DNA of 64,000 nt, taken from Kaistia defluvii (lineage in GTDB: Bacteria; Pseudomonadota; Alphaproteobacteria; Rhizobiales; Kaistiaceae). The stretch lies in contig NZ_JAPKNI010000003.1 of the NCBI RefSeq assembly GCF_026343955.1, positions 1 to 64,000 on the forward strand, written 5' to 3'. The position numbers were made by a program, and so were the translations under genes. Shown one piece after another: positions 25,349 through 34,414 of the stretch. How positions within the stretch are numbered: position 1 is the first letter of the stretch; each line of letters opens with the position of its first letter. The notes under the pieces were generated by a model. It had not been told where the DNA came from, did not search any database, and saw nothing but the letters and a program-made list of their open reading frames with translations.

Positions 25349-26527
25349 ATGCGATTTCGACGCCGGGCGATGCTGGCGACCACCCTCTTGCTGCTCTCGC
25401 CGACCTGGACCTTCCCGGCCGCCGCCGACGAGACCGAGCCCCCCGCTGCGCCAACCGCCACCGGGCCGAAGGCGACGTGGATTCCGCCGCTCCGCACGGG
25501 CGACGACGACGCCTACCTCCGGTTCTATGGCCAGATCGACAAGGGTCTGCTGGTCTTCGACGATGGCGGGTCGACGCTCGGATACGGACCGGTCGACAAC
25601 GGCAATTCCTCCACCCGCGCCGGCCTGCTGCTCCATGGCAAGGTGAATGACGACTGGGCGGTTGGCGGCAATCTCGAATGGGAATGGACGCCCTACGCGA
25701 CGGTCTACGCCAACCAGCGCAACCGCGGCGATTTCGACTGGGATTCCAACCAGTTGCGCCATGCCGAGGTCTATCTGGAATCGCAGACATACGGGAAGCT
25801 GTGGCTCGGCCAGGGCAGCATGGCGTCGGACGGCTCGGCCGAGGCCGATCTCTCCGGCACCAAGGTCGCCGGCTATGCGATGGTCTCCGACATGGCCGGC
25901 GGACCGTTCTTCCGTTTTTCCGATGGCACCCTCTCCTCGATCCAGGTCAAGGATGCGTTCACCGACTATGACGGGCTGAGCCGAAAGCTGCGCGTCCGCT
26001 ATGACACGCCGCAATTCTACGGCTTCAGCCTGGCCTCCTCGGTCGGGACACAGGTCGTGCCCACCACGACCGATGTCACGGTCTGGGATATTGCCGCGCG
26101 CTATCAGCAGACGCTTAGGGACTTCGAGGTCTCCGGCGCGCTGGCCTATTCCCAACCCGCCGACAACCAGTCCCTGATCGATGGCTCGATCTCGATCCTG
26201 CACCAGCCATCGGGCCTGAGCCTGACGGTCGCGGCGGCCTATTCGGACAAGGAAGCGATCGACGGCCGCTATGGCTACGTCAAGCTCGGCTACCAGACCC
26301 GCATCTTGGAGGTCGGCAAGACCGCCTTCTCGGCCGATGCCTATTTCGGGGAGGATATCGATGCCGCCGACAGCACCAGCCGGTCGTTCGGCGTGCAGGT
26401 GGTGCAGAATCTGGACTACCTCCAGACCGAACTCTATCTCGGCGGCCGGTCCTATTCCTATGACGAGCCAGGCCATGACCTCGACAGAAGCTATGCCGTT
26501 CTTGCGGGCGCCCGGCTGAAATTCTGA
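25349..26527 (+). CDS. Porin-like outer-membrane beta-barrel protein
   Basis: 392-residue protein with a signal peptide (1-28, ending FPAAA), a short Pro-rich linker, and alternating beta strands that start LRFYGQIDKGLLVFDDG and end with ARLKF, the terminal phenylalanine being the usual outer-membrane signature. The strand pattern (RAGLLLHGKVNDDWAVGGNLEWEW, split by loops) resembles trimeric alphaproteobacterial porins. Start at 25349 follows GGGAG. It stands alone between the copper genes and the next operon; the solute is unknown. Confidence 0.85.
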   Translation: MRFRRRAMLATTLLLLSPTWTFPAAADETEPPAAPTATGPKATWIPPLRTGDDDAYLRFYGQIDKGLLVFDDGGSTLGYGPVDNGNSSTRAGLLLHGKVNDDWAVGGNLEWEWTPYATVYANQRNRGDFDWDSNQLRHAEVYLESQTYGKLWLGQGSMASDGSAEADLSGTKVAGYAMVSDMAGGPFFRFSDGTLSSIQVKDAFTDYDGLSRKLRVRYDTPQFYGFSLASSVGTQVVPTTTDVTVWDIAARYQQTLRDFEVSGALAYSQPADNQSLIDGSISILHQPSGLSLTVAAAYSDKEAIDGRYGYVKLGYQTRILEVGKTAFSADAYFGEDIDAADSTSRSFGVQVVQNLDYLQTELYLGGRSYSYDEPGHDLDRSYAVLAGARLKF

Positions 26528-26838
26528 ACCGGCGCGACGGGCCGGTCGCGGCGCACGGAAGGACGATGCGGGGCGTCGCTCAGGCCGGATCCAGATGCAC
26601 CGTCGACCCGTCGGCTTCCTTGCATCGACGCTTTCCAAGAGCTGGAAAACAAGTAACATCGCCCGCATGGACGTAATGCGATCCGGAGGCGGAGCCACCC
26701 TTTGGAATAGCGTACCTTAACGGCCGGGACGGAATGGGCGAAGACAGGCCCCGCCTCGCGCACGACTGCCGGCGCGGTGGCGGAATGACCGGAATCAGCA
26801 GCGTCACCCAGGAACGCAATCTTGGGAGAGAGAAATCG
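26528..26838 (+). other. Intergenic region before the YiaV-like operon
   Basis: 311 bases without a gene. A perfect 6-base inverted repeat TTTCCA / TGGAAA with a 5-base gap lies at 26632-26648 and may be a regulator site. GGGAGAGAG stands before the start of the next gene. A proposed extension of that gene to 26734 is unlikely. Confidence 0.35.
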
Positions 26839-27363
26839 ATGGACGACAAGATTCATCCCACGGCGATCGAACACCTGCCATTCTTCATCACCGGGCCGGG
26901 CCAGACGGACATCCTCTTCAACGTGATGGTCGTCTTCATGCTGGTGGCGATCCTGGCCGTCGGCAATCTGTATTTTCAGCTGCATGCCTTCCCGGAGCGC
27001 ATGGCGCACCGGACGAACGTGGTGCAGATGGAAGTCGTCGCCGTGCTGGCGCTGATTTCGCTGTTCACGCACAACCACCTGTTCTGGATCGCCGGCCTGC
27101 TGCTGGCGCTGATCCGCTTCCCGGATTTCTCCAGCCCGCTGGGTTCCATCGCGGACTCGCTGCAGCGGCTGGCGGGCCGTCGCGATGCCAGGGTCACGGC
27201 CGTGGCTGTCGCCCTCCCCGGCTCGACGCCGGGTGTCGCCACGGTGGCGGGCCTCTCCCCGGACCCGACCCTCTCGCCCGAGGATGAGCCCACCGATCCC
27301 TCGGATCCGGACCCGGGAACCGATCTCCCGCGCGGAATTCACCCGTCGAAAGAGGGAAACTGA
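26839..27363 (+). CDS. Small inner-membrane protein, partner of the HlyD-like protein
   Basis: 174-residue membrane protein with two or three helices (about 25-46, 66-95) and a Pro/Asp-rich soluble tail (SPDPTLSPEDEPTDPSDPD). The HTHNHLF-like segment SLFTHNHLFWIAGLLLALI is distinctive. It is followed after 3 bases by a membrane-fusion protein, the same arrangement as YiaW-YiaV in enterobacteria, although I cannot confirm it is the YiaW (DUF3302) family. Function unknown. Confidence 0.7.
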   Translation: MDDKIHPTAIEHLPFFITGPGQTDILFNVMVVFMLVAILAVGNLYFQLHAFPERMAHRTNVVQMEVVAVLALISLFTHNHLFWIAGLLLALIRFPDFSSPLGSIADSLQRLAGRRDARVTAVAVALPGSTPGVATVAGLSPDPTLSPEDEPTDPSDPDPGTDLPRGIHPSKEGN

Positions 27364-27366
27364 GCG

Positions 27367-28599
27367 ATGCTCGAGTTGCTGCTCTGCTCGATGCTCACCA
27401 TCTTTCCCGATTATCTCATTCGCCGGTACGGCCAGGGGAAGCGGATCGGCCGCGAGATCACCCTCTATTCGGTCTGGTACGAGCTGCGCTGGGGCATCAC
27501 CGCCTGCCTCATCCTGACGGTTTCGCTGATTACGCTGATCTTCTACTTCCACCCCTCGACCAAGAATGTCGCCGCCGTCTTCCGGACCATCTCGATCCTG
27601 CCGGAGACGGGCGGCCGCGTCGCCAAGGTGTTCGTCGGCGTGAATGAGAAGGTCGAGGCGGGCGCCCCGCTGTTCCAGCTCGACGATTCCCAACAGCAGG
27701 CGGCGCACGATGCCGCGCAGCGTCGCATCGCCGAGATCGATGCCGAGATGAAGGTGGCCGAAACCGAACTTGCCTCCGCCGATGGCGCCATCCGGCAGGC
27801 GGAGGGCGCCTATCAGCAGGCCCTGAACGAGCTGGAGACCAAGCAGGAGCTACTCCGGCGCAACGCGAATGTCGTCGCCACGCGCGAGATCGAGCGATTG
27901 CAGGTCGCCGCCGACGGCCGCCAGGGCGCGGTCGATGCGGCGATCGGCAACAAGCGCACGCTGCAGGTGCGCCTCACCTCGCTGCTTCCAGCCCAGCGCG
28001 CGAGCGCCGAGGCCGCCCTCGCCCAGGCCCAGGTCGAACTCGACAAGATGCTGGTGCGGGCGGGCGTCGCCGGCACGCTCCAGCAGTTCACGCTCCGGCC
28101 CGGCGACGTCGTCAACCCGATGCTGCGGCCCGCCGGCATCATGGTTCCGGCCGATGCGGGGCGCGTCGCGCTGGTCGCCGGCTTCGGGCAAATCGAGACC
28201 CAGGTGATGAAGGTCGGCATGATCGCCGAAGCCACCTGCATCGGCAAACCCTTCACCATCATTCCCATGGTCGTCACCCAGGTGCAGGATGTCGTGGCGG
28301 CCGGCCAGTTTCGCCCGACCGACCTCTTGGTCGACGTCCAGAAGCTGGGTCAGCCCGGTTCGATCACCGTCTATCTGGAGCCGCTCTACCCCGGCCAGCT
28401 GGAAGGCGTCCCGCCGGGCGGCAGCTGCATCGCCAATGCCTATACCAACAACCATGATGCCCTGGCGGACAAGAACATCAGCGGGCCGCGCTGGCTGTTC
28501 CTGCATGTCGTCGATGCCGTCGCGGTGGTTCATGCCGCGATCCTGCGCATGCAGGCCATCCTGCTTCCCGTTCAGACGCTGGTCTTCAGCGGGCACTGA
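27367..28599 (+). CDS. HlyD/YiaV-type membrane-fusion protein
   Basis: 410-residue periplasmic adaptor. One membrane segment (about 43-63) is followed by a biotinyl-lipoyl half-motif (LPETGGRVAKVFVGVNEKVE), a coiled-coil hairpin (about 112-225, rich in Ala/Glu/Gln) and a second lipoyl/barrel part. Adaptors of this group connect an inner-membrane protein to an outer-membrane channel or act with small partners, as in YiaV. It is unusual in having a second hydrophobic stretch near the C-terminus (WLFLHVVDAVAVVHAAIL). Confidence 0.85.
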   Translation: MLELLLCSMLTIFPDYLIRRYGQGKRIGREITLYSVWYELRWGITACLILTVSLITLIFYFHPSTKNVAAVFRTISILPETGGRVAKVFVGVNEKVEAGAPLFQLDDSQQQAAHDAAQRRIAEIDAEMKVAETELASADGAIRQAEGAYQQALNELETKQELLRRNANVVATREIERLQVAADGRQGAVDAAIGNKRTLQVRLTSLLPAQRASAEAALAQAQVELDKMLVRAGVAGTLQQFTLRPGDVVNPMLRPAGIMVPADAGRVALVAGFGQIETQVMKVGMIAEATCIGKPFTIIPMVVTQVQDVVAAGQFRPTDLLVDVQKLGQPGSITVYLEPLYPGQLEGVPPGGSCIANAYTNNHDALADKNISGPRWLFLHVVDAVAVVHAAILRMQAILLPVQTLVFSGH

Positions 28600-28696
28600 T
28601 GGACGCCGCGGCGCCTGCCGACCAACAGGCGCCGCTTCCCGAGGCGGCCGGTGGGGCGCCCCGCATGGCGTGAAGCAGGGTCAGGGGTAGAACGCG

Positions 28697-29752
28697 ATGA
28701 CCCGGCAGCACCAGGACATCACGCGGATCACGCTGGCGGTTCTGTTCATTGGCGGCATTCTGGTCACCTGCATCTGGGTGATGCTGCCCTTCCTGCCGGC
28801 CATCATCTGGGCCACCACCCTGGTGATCGCCACCTGGCCCCTGATGCTGTGGGTCCAGCGCCATACCGGCAACCGGCGCGGCCTGGCCGCGCTGATCATG
28901 ACGGTCCTGTTGCTGCTGATCCTGATCGTGCCGTTCTGGCTGGCGCTCAGCGCCGTCGTCGCCAACACGGACGAGATTCGCGAGCTGATCCGAACCCTCT
29001 TGTCCCTGCGCCTGCCACCACCGCCGGCCTGGCTGGCCGAGATTCCGCTTCTCGGCGCGCGCGCGAGCGAGGCCTGGACCACCCTGTCGTCCGACCGGCT
29101 GGAGGCGCTGACGCCGAGACTCGCGCCCTATGCCGGCGCGATAACCCAGTGGATCGCCTCGACGGCGGGAAGTCTGGGCTCGATGTTCGTCCACTTCCTG
29201 CTCACCACGCTCATCGCCGCCTTGATGTATCTGAGCGGAGAAAAGGCGGCCACGCAGATCATCCGCTTCGGTCGGCGCCTGGCGGGCGACCGCGGCGAAA
29301 TGGCAGTGCGTCTCGGCGCGCAGGCGATCCGGAGCGTGGCACTGGGCGTCGTCGTGACCGCGATCGCCCAGAGCGCCATCGCCTGCATCGGACTTCTGGT
29401 GGTGGGCGTGCCCTTCGCCGCCATCCTGACGGCGATGATCTTCCTGCTATGCCTGATCCAGCTCGGCCCCGGGCTCGTGATGGTGCCCGCCGTGGCGTGG
29501 ATGTACTATTCCGGCGATGCCCTCTGGGCGACGGTGCTGCTGGTCTTCACCGTGATCGCCGGAACCATCGATCAACTGGTGCGTCCGATCCTGATCCGGC
29601 GCGGCGCCGATCTGCCGGTCCTGCTGATCCTCGCCGGCGTGATCGGCGGGCTGATCGCATTCGGCATGCTCGGCATCTTCATCGGGCCGACGGTCCTGGG
29701 CGTCGGCTACACGCTGCTCAACGCCTGGATCAGCGAGAGCGAGCCTGGCTGA
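28697..29752 (+). CDS. AI-2E family transporter (YdiK-like)
   Basis: 351-residue membrane protein with about eight helices, of the family that includes TqsA and YdiK. The signature C-terminal block is present: IQLGPGLVMVPAVAW, DQLVRPILIRRGADLP and GIFIGPTVLGVGYTLL. Some members export autoinducer-2, others are Na+/H+ exchangers or have no known solute. It lies 98 bases after the HlyD-like gene and directly convergent with the Lsr locus, so a role in AI-2 traffic is tempting but rests on position only. Confidence 0.85.
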   Translation: MTRQHQDITRITLAVLFIGGILVTCIWVMLPFLPAIIWATTLVIATWPLMLWVQRHTGNRRGLAALIMTVLLLLILIVPFWLALSAVVANTDEIRELIRTLLSLRLPPPPAWLAEIPLLGARASEAWTTLSSDRLEALTPRLAPYAGAITQWIASTAGSLGSMFVHFLLTTLIAALMYLSGEKAATQIIRFGRRLAGDRGEMAVRLGAQAIRSVALGVVVTAIAQSAIACIGLLVVGVPFAAILTAMIFLLCLIQLGPGLVMVPAVAWMYYSGDALWATVLLVFTVIAGTIDQLVRPILIRRGADLPVLLILAGVIGGLIAFGMLGIFIGPTVLGVGYTLLNAWISESEPG

Positions 29753-29766
29753 CGGTACAGCCAGGC
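29743..29766. terminator. Hairpin between convergent AI-2E and lsrG genes
   Basis: Perfect 9-base stem GCCTGGCTG / CAGCCAGGC with a 6-base loop, starting inside the last codons of the AI-2E gene and ending 22 bases before the lsrG stop. No T tract follows on either strand, so termination strength is uncertain. Confidence 0.45.
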
Positions 29767-29787
29767 AGAGGCTTGCAGCGCCCGAGC

Positions 29788-30093
29788 CTAGTCCGCGAGA
29801 AAGTCCGCCATTTCGGCGTTGTAGAAGACCTTGGTGCGCGGGCCGGTCTGGATCGGCTCGAGAAGGCTGACGCATTTCTGGTAGTGCGGCGTGCGGCGGT
29901 GTTCCTCGAGGGCGGCCTCCGACCTGAAGACCTCGTAGATCAGGAACTTGTTGCCATCGTCAGGGTCGCGCAGCACGTCGAAGCGCAGATTGCCCGGCTC
30001 CTGGCGCGTGCCTTCATAATTGATGCGGAAGGCCTCGATGAAATCATCGGCATGGCCCGGCTTGACCATGATGGTCACCATCTGGATGAGCAT
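29788..30093 (-). CDS. lsrG: Autoinducer-2 degrading protein LsrG (ABM domain)
   Basis: 101-residue antibiotic-biosynthesis-monooxygenase-fold protein. It resembles enteric LsrG closely: EGNLRFDVL-type core (PGNLRFDVLRDPDDGNKF), YEVFRSEAALEEHRRTPHY and LEPIQTGPR. LsrG isomerises phosphorylated AI-2 so that it is removed as a signal. AAGGAG is 6 bases before the start. It follows lsrK by 59 bases on the same strand; the start at 30987 of a longer frame is a shadow of lsrK. Confidence 0.92.
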   Translation of the reverse strand: MLIQMVTIMVKPGHADDFIEAFRINYEGTRQEPGNLRFDVLRDPDDGNKFLIYEVFRSEAALEEHRRTPHYQKCVSLLEPIQTGPRTKVFYNAEMADFLAD

Positions 30094-30152
30094 AATCACT
30101 CCTTTGCAAAGAGATTGGCGCAGCGCCCGAAGCGCCGCGAAACGTTGGAAGC

Positions 30153-31718
30153 TCAGAGGCCGGGGGCCTTCCACATCGAGGTGGTGACGCCCTCGTCGAC
30201 GAGCTGGAGCTGCAGCGCATAGGCGCGCGCCCACCGCTCGCCGGCCTCGTCGTAGATCGCCTTGTGGCCGAGATCCGGCTCGAAATGCCGGTCCCAGCGC
30301 ACCCAGGATTCGGCGGTCGAAACGAAATCCCGCTGCAGGCCGGCGCCGATCGCGGCGGCGGCGGCGCAACCGAGCGCGGTCGCCTCCTTGACCACCGGCG
30401 TCACCACCGGCAGGCCGGTCGCGCTCGACAGGATCTGCGCCCAATGGGCCGACTTGGCCGCACCGGCCGCGAAGACGATCTGCTTGGGCGTGACGCCGGA
30501 GAGCTTGAAGATCGCGGCGAGGTTTCGCGCCGCGACGATCGCGGCGTTTTCCTGCAGGGCGCGGAAGATCGCCGCCTTGCCGGACTTTTCCGGATCGATC
30601 GAGAGGTTCAGCAGCGACGGCGCGGCGTGGTACCACTTGCCGTAATGCATCACGTCGGAGAACACCGGGATGATGCCATAGGCGCCGGGCGGGATATGCG
30701 CCGACTGCGCCTCCAGCAGCGAATAGGCATCGCCACCCGTCGCGGCCGCCTCCGCCACCTCCGCCGCGCCAAAACTGTCGCGGAACCAGCGCATCACGAT
30801 GCCGACGAAGAAGCTGATCGCCTCGGCCTGGTTGAGGCCGGCGACGACATGCGGATTGATGCGCAGATCCATGGACGGGTCGGTCAGCGTCTGGTCGACA
30901 TTGACGATCTGCTGCCAGAAGGTGCCGCCGAGCACCGCGCAATCGCCCTTGTTGACGACGCCGAGCCCGGCCGTGCCGATCTGGCAATCCCCGCCACCGG
31001 CGACGACCTTCGTGCCGGCCTGCAGGCCCGTCGCCTCGGCCGCCGCGGCCGTGACATGGCCGATCACCGTGCCGGACTCGACCGTCTCCGGGAAGATGTC
31101 GTCACGCATGCCGGCCCAGCGCATCGCCTCCGGCATCCACTTGCGCGCGCCCAGGTCCAGCAGGCCGGTGGTGCCGGCGTTGGAAGGCTCGCTGACGAGC
31201 ACGCCGGAAAGCCGGGCGAGGACCCAGTCGGACAGCATGCTGATCCGATGCATGCGGTCATAGACGTCCGGCAGGTTGCGCTTCAGCCAGAGCAGGCGCG
31301 GCAGCGCGCCGAGCGCGAAGGTCTGGCCGGAATGCTGATAAAGCCGGGCCTCGAGTTCGGGAAAGGCCTGCTTCAGTTCGCGCACTTCGCTGTTGGAGCG
31401 GCTGTCGACATTGGCGCAGGCCCAGATCTCCCGGCCGTCGGAATCATAGACCACCAGCGCCTCGCGCATGCTGGTGGCGCTGACGGCGGCGATGTCGCCG
31501 GCCGAGATGCCGGCGCTGGCGATCGCCTGGCGGATGGCACGGGCGAGATGGGCCCAGTTGCCCTCGACATCGAAATCCATCGAGCCTTCGAAGCGCGGAT
31601 CGGGCTTGTGCCACCATTCATGCTGGGCGGCGGCCACCTGGTTGCCGGCCGCGTCGAAGACGACCGCGCGGCCGCTTCCCGTCCCGGCGTCGACCGCCAG
31701 AAGATATGTTCCCGCCAT
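30153..31718 (-). CDS. lsrK: Autoinducer-2 kinase LsrK
   Basis: 521-residue FGGY-type kinase that phosphorylates imported AI-2 (DPD), producing the LsrR ligand. The N-terminal phosphate motif is LAVDAGTGSGRAVVFD; SMREALVVY, ACANVDSRS, DPSNAGTTGLLDL-like (EPSNAGTTGLLDL), GGTFWQQIVN, WYHAAPSLLNLSIDP and the closing TTSMWKAPGL match the enteric enzyme almost residue for residue. Second gene of the minus-strand lsrRKG transcript, 10 bases after lsrR. Confidence 0.95.
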   Translation of the reverse strand: MAGTYLLAVDAGTGSGRAVVFDAAGNQVAAAQHEWWHKPDPRFEGSMDFDVEGNWAHLARAIRQAIASAGISAGDIAAVSATSMREALVVYDSDGREIWACANVDSRSNSEVRELKQAFPELEARLYQHSGQTFALGALPRLLWLKRNLPDVYDRMHRISMLSDWVLARLSGVLVSEPSNAGTTGLLDLGARKWMPEAMRWAGMRDDIFPETVESGTVIGHVTAAAAEATGLQAGTKVVAGGGDCQIGTAGLGVVNKGDCAVLGGTFWQQIVNVDQTLTDPSMDLRINPHVVAGLNQAEAISFFVGIVMRWFRDSFGAAEVAEAAATGGDAYSLLEAQSAHIPPGAYGIIPVFSDVMHYGKWYHAAPSLLNLSIDPEKSGKAAIFRALQENAAIVAARNLAAIFKLSGVTPKQIVFAAGAAKSAHWAQILSSATGLPVVTPVVKEATALGCAAAAAIGAGLQRDFVSTAESWVRWDRHFEPDLGHKAIYDEAGERWARAYALQLQLVDEGVTTSMWKAPGL

Positions 31719-31728
31719 AGCCCTCTCC

Positions 31729-32676
31729 CTAATCCTTCAGGTCCATCAGACCCAGCGCCGTCGTTTCATCCGTGATCAGGATGCCGACGAACTTCCCCTT
31801 GAGTGCGGCGTGGATGGCCGGCACCTTTTCCAGCCCGCCGGCGGCCGCCACGACCTTCTCGGCGCGCGACAACGCGGCGAGCTTCACGCCGATGACGCGG
31901 TCGTGCAGCTGCAGGTCGAGCACTTCGCCCTTGTCGTTGAAGAACTGGCAGAGGATGTCGCCGACCGCGCCCTTGCGGCGCAGCGGCTCGACCTCGTCCG
32001 GCGTCACATAGCCCGAGCGCACCACCGTCGAGGTGCCGGACAGTTCGCCGATGCCGACCAGCTGGTAGGAAGCGTTCAGCGCCATGTCGAGCAGATTGGC
32101 GACCGCCGGCTCCGAGGACAGGTTCTTCGCGACGTCCGGGTCGCGCACCACCAGCGGGGCGGGCACGAGATGCACGCTGCTGCCCCAGTTCGCGGTGCGC
32201 ATGCCATCGACATAGGTGCCGACGCCGCCGGTCAGGCTGACCAGCCCGATATTGCGCTCATTGGCGAGATGGCCGAGGCGCTGGATGGCGTTGCTGACGG
32301 TGGCGCCCCAGCCGACCGCGAGCAGGTCGTCGGGCTGCAGCCGCTGCATCAGGAACTGCGCCGCCGCCTGCCCCAGCCGGTCGCTGGCGCTCTGCTCGGG
32401 AAGTTCCGGCACGACATAGGCCTCGAGCAGGCCATAGCGGGCCTTGATCTCGCGCTCCAGCGACAGGCAGCCCTGGTAGCGCGAATTGATCCGGACCTGG
32501 ATGATGCCGGACCGTCGGCCGCTTTCCAGCAGGCGCGACACCTTGATCCGCGACATGGCGAGCTTTTCGCCGATCTCGTTCTGCGTCAGGCCGTCATTGT
32601 AATAGTACCAGGCAATGCGCGTGAGGATCTCCTCGTCGGCGTCGCCATAGCTCCACTCGTTGCTTTCCAAGGCCAT
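31729..32676 (-). CDS. lsrR: LsrR, AI-2-phosphate-responsive repressor (SorC/DeoR type)
   Basis: 315-residue regulator: an N-terminal helix-turn-helix (about 15-60; WYYYNDGLTQNEIGEKLAMS then RIKVSRLLESG) and a sugar-phosphate-sensing domain (about 65-315) with LTGGVGTYVDGM, RKGAVGDILCQFF and LITDETTALGL as in enteric LsrR. Unliganded LsrR represses lsr promoters, and phospho-AI-2 releases it. The start 32676 is preferred (GGAGGGG 10 bases ahead) to 32709. Divergent from lsrACDB. Confidence 0.93.
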   Translation of the reverse strand: MALESNEWSYGDADEEILTRIAWYYYNDGLTQNEIGEKLAMSRIKVSRLLESGRRSGIIQVRINSRYQGCLSLEREIKARYGLLEAYVVPELPEQSASDRLGQAAAQFLMQRLQPDDLLAVGWGATVSNAIQRLGHLANERNIGLVSLTGGVGTYVDGMRTANWGSSVHLVPAPLVVRDPDVAKNLSSEPAVANLLDMALNASYQLVGIGELSGTSTVVRSGYVTPDEVEPLRRKGAVGDILCQFFNDKGEVLDLQLHDRVIGVKLAALSRAEKVVAAAGGLEKVPAIHAALKGKFVGILITDETTALGLMDLKD

Positions 32677-32917
32677 GCGCCGAGCACCCCTCCTGCGTTC
32701 TGTGATCATATCGATATCGTAAAAACATTTGATCCGTCAACAGGACAGGCTGCGCTTGTTCCGACGATCCGACGCAACCGTGGTAACTCCACTGAAATAG
32801 CCGTATTGCAGCGCAATATCGACCACCGCGATCGCGAACGCCGAATCTGACCATATTGACGCCCTCCAAATCTTGTGATCACTTGAGCGATAAGAGAGAC
32901 ATCTGAACAGGTGCGGA
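32677..32917. promoter_or_regulatory. Divergent lsrR / lsrA control region
   Basis: 241 bases. The octamer TGTGATCA occurs twice, at 32701-32708 next to lsrR and at 32874-32881 next to lsrA; the second copy extends to the perfect palindrome GTGATCAC (32875-32882). A TTGACG -35 candidate lies on each strand: minus 32740-32735 and plus 32856-32861, so the lsrA-side palindrome would overlap the -10 region. These are good LsrR operator candidates, but the enteric LsrR site is different enough that this remains a prediction. Confidence 0.5.
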
Positions 32918-34414
32918 ATGACTGAGGACACAGCGGCCGGGAGGGCTGCACAGCTCACCGGCATATGGAAATCCTACGGTCCCGTCCCGGTCCTGAAGGG
33001 GGTTTCGCTCGCCTTGCAGAAGGGCGAGGTCCATGCGCTGCTGGGCGGCAACGGCGCCGGCAAGTCCACGCTGATGAAGATCATGTCCGGCCTGGTCCCG
33101 GCCAATGCCGGCTCGATCGAGATCCATGGCGAGCCCCTGACGCATGCGTCCCCCGCCCTCGCCCAGCAGCTCGGCCTGTACCTGGTGCCGCAGGAAGCGC
33201 ATATCCTCGGCAACCAGTCGGTGCTCGAGAACATCTGCCTCGGCCTGCGTCCCTCGCCGCGCTCCCTGCGCAAACGGGTCGAGCAGCTGATCGCCGAACT
33301 CGCCGTCACGCTCGACCTCGACGCGCAGGCGGCGACGCTGGAAATCGCCGAGCGGCAGATCGTCGAGATCCTGCGCGGCCTGATCCGCGATGCCCGCGTG
33401 CTGATCCTCGACGAGCCGACCTCCGCGCTGACGCCGTTCGAGGTGCACGCCCTTTTCCAGCGCGTCCGCAAGCTTCAGGCCCAGGGCGTCGGCATCTTCT
33501 TCATCTCGCACAAGCTGCGCGAGATCCGCGAGATCTGCGGCACGATCAGCGTGCTGCGCGACGGCGCGGTGGTGCTGAGCGGACCGCTCGACACCTATAG
33601 CGACGCCGAGATCATCGATGCGATGAGCCGGGTCGCCACCGGCGACGCCCCACTCGCTTCCACCCGATCCGGCAGCGATCACGGTCCCGTTCGCCTCGCG
33701 GTGCGCAAGCTGAGCGGCGAAGGATTTCGCGATATCAGCCTCGAGGTCCGCGCCGGCGAAGTGCTGGGCCTTGCCGGCGTGGTCGGGGCCGGCCGCACGG
33801 AATTCTCCGAGACGCTGTTCGGCCTCCGCCGCCAGAGCGCCGGCTCCGTCACGCTGGACGGCGTCGAGCTCATCCGCCGCTCGCCGCGCGGCTGCATCGA
33901 TGCCGGACTGGTCTATCTGCCGGAAGACCGGCAGCAGAACGGCCTGTTCCTGGAGGCGCCGCTCTACTGGAACGCCTCGTCCTACCTGATCCACCGCCTG
34001 CCCTTCCTGCTCCGGCCCGGCCGCGAGCGCAGCCTGTTCAACGGTTTTCGCCAGAGCATGGGCATCAAGTGCACCGGGCCCGGCCAATCGGCCAAGGCGC
34101 TCTCGGGCGGCAACCAGCAAAAGGTGCTGATGGCGAAATGCCTGTCGGCCAAGCCGAAGGTGCTCGTCCTCGACGAGCCGACCCGCGGCGTCGACGTGGC
34201 GGCGCGCAACGACATCTACGCCCTGATCCGCCAGCTCGCGGCCGAGGGCGTCGCCGTCATCCTGATCTCGTCCGATTTCGACGAGATCGAACTCCTGGCC
34301 GACCGGGTGGTCGTCATGGCCTTCGGCCGGCTCGGCGGCGAATTGACCGAAAACATCAGCGTCGACGCGATTGCCCGCCTGGCATTCGGCGCAGGGGAAC
34401 AGGCCCATGCTTAA
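32918..34414 (+). CDS. lsrA: AI-2 ABC importer ATP-binding protein LsrA
   Basis: 498-residue double ABC ATPase of the ribose-importer (CUT2) class. First half: Walker A GGNGAGKST (about 43-51), LEIAERQIVEILR signature variant and LILDEPTSALTP. Second half: VVGAGRTEFSE in place of a full Walker A, then ALSGGNQQKVLMAKCL and LVLDEPTRGVDV. As in other CUT2 ATPases only one site is canonical. First gene of lsrACDB; overlaps lsrC by 8 bases. Confidence 0.92.
   Translation: MTEDTAAGRAAQLTGIWKSYGPVPVLKGVSLALQKGEVHALLGGNGAGKSTLMKIMSGLVPANAGSIEIHGEPLTHASPALAQQLGLYLVPQEAHILGNQSVLENICLGLRPSPRSLRKRVEQLIAELAVTLDLDAQAATLEIAERQIVEILRGLIRDARVLILDEPTSALTPFEVHALFQRVRKLQAQGVGIFFISHKLREIREICGTISVLRDGAVVLSGPLDTYSDAEIIDAMSRVATGDAPLASTRSGSDHGPVRLAVRKLSGEGFRDISLEVRAGEVLGLAGVVGAGRTEFSETLFGLRRQSAGSVTLDGVELIRRSPRGCIDAGLVYLPEDRQQNGLFLEAPLYWNASSYLIHRLPFLLRPGRERSLFNGFRQSMGIKCTGPGQSAKALSGGNQQKVLMAKCLSAKPKVLVLDEPTRGVDVAARNDIYALIRQLAAEGVAVILISSDFDEIELLADRVVVMAFGRLGGELTENISVDAIARLAFGAGEQAHA

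Noticed and set aside
25055-26698. 547-codon minus-strand frame opposite the porin
   Set aside because: Antisense shadow; the plus-strand protein has a signal peptide and a terminal phenylalanine.
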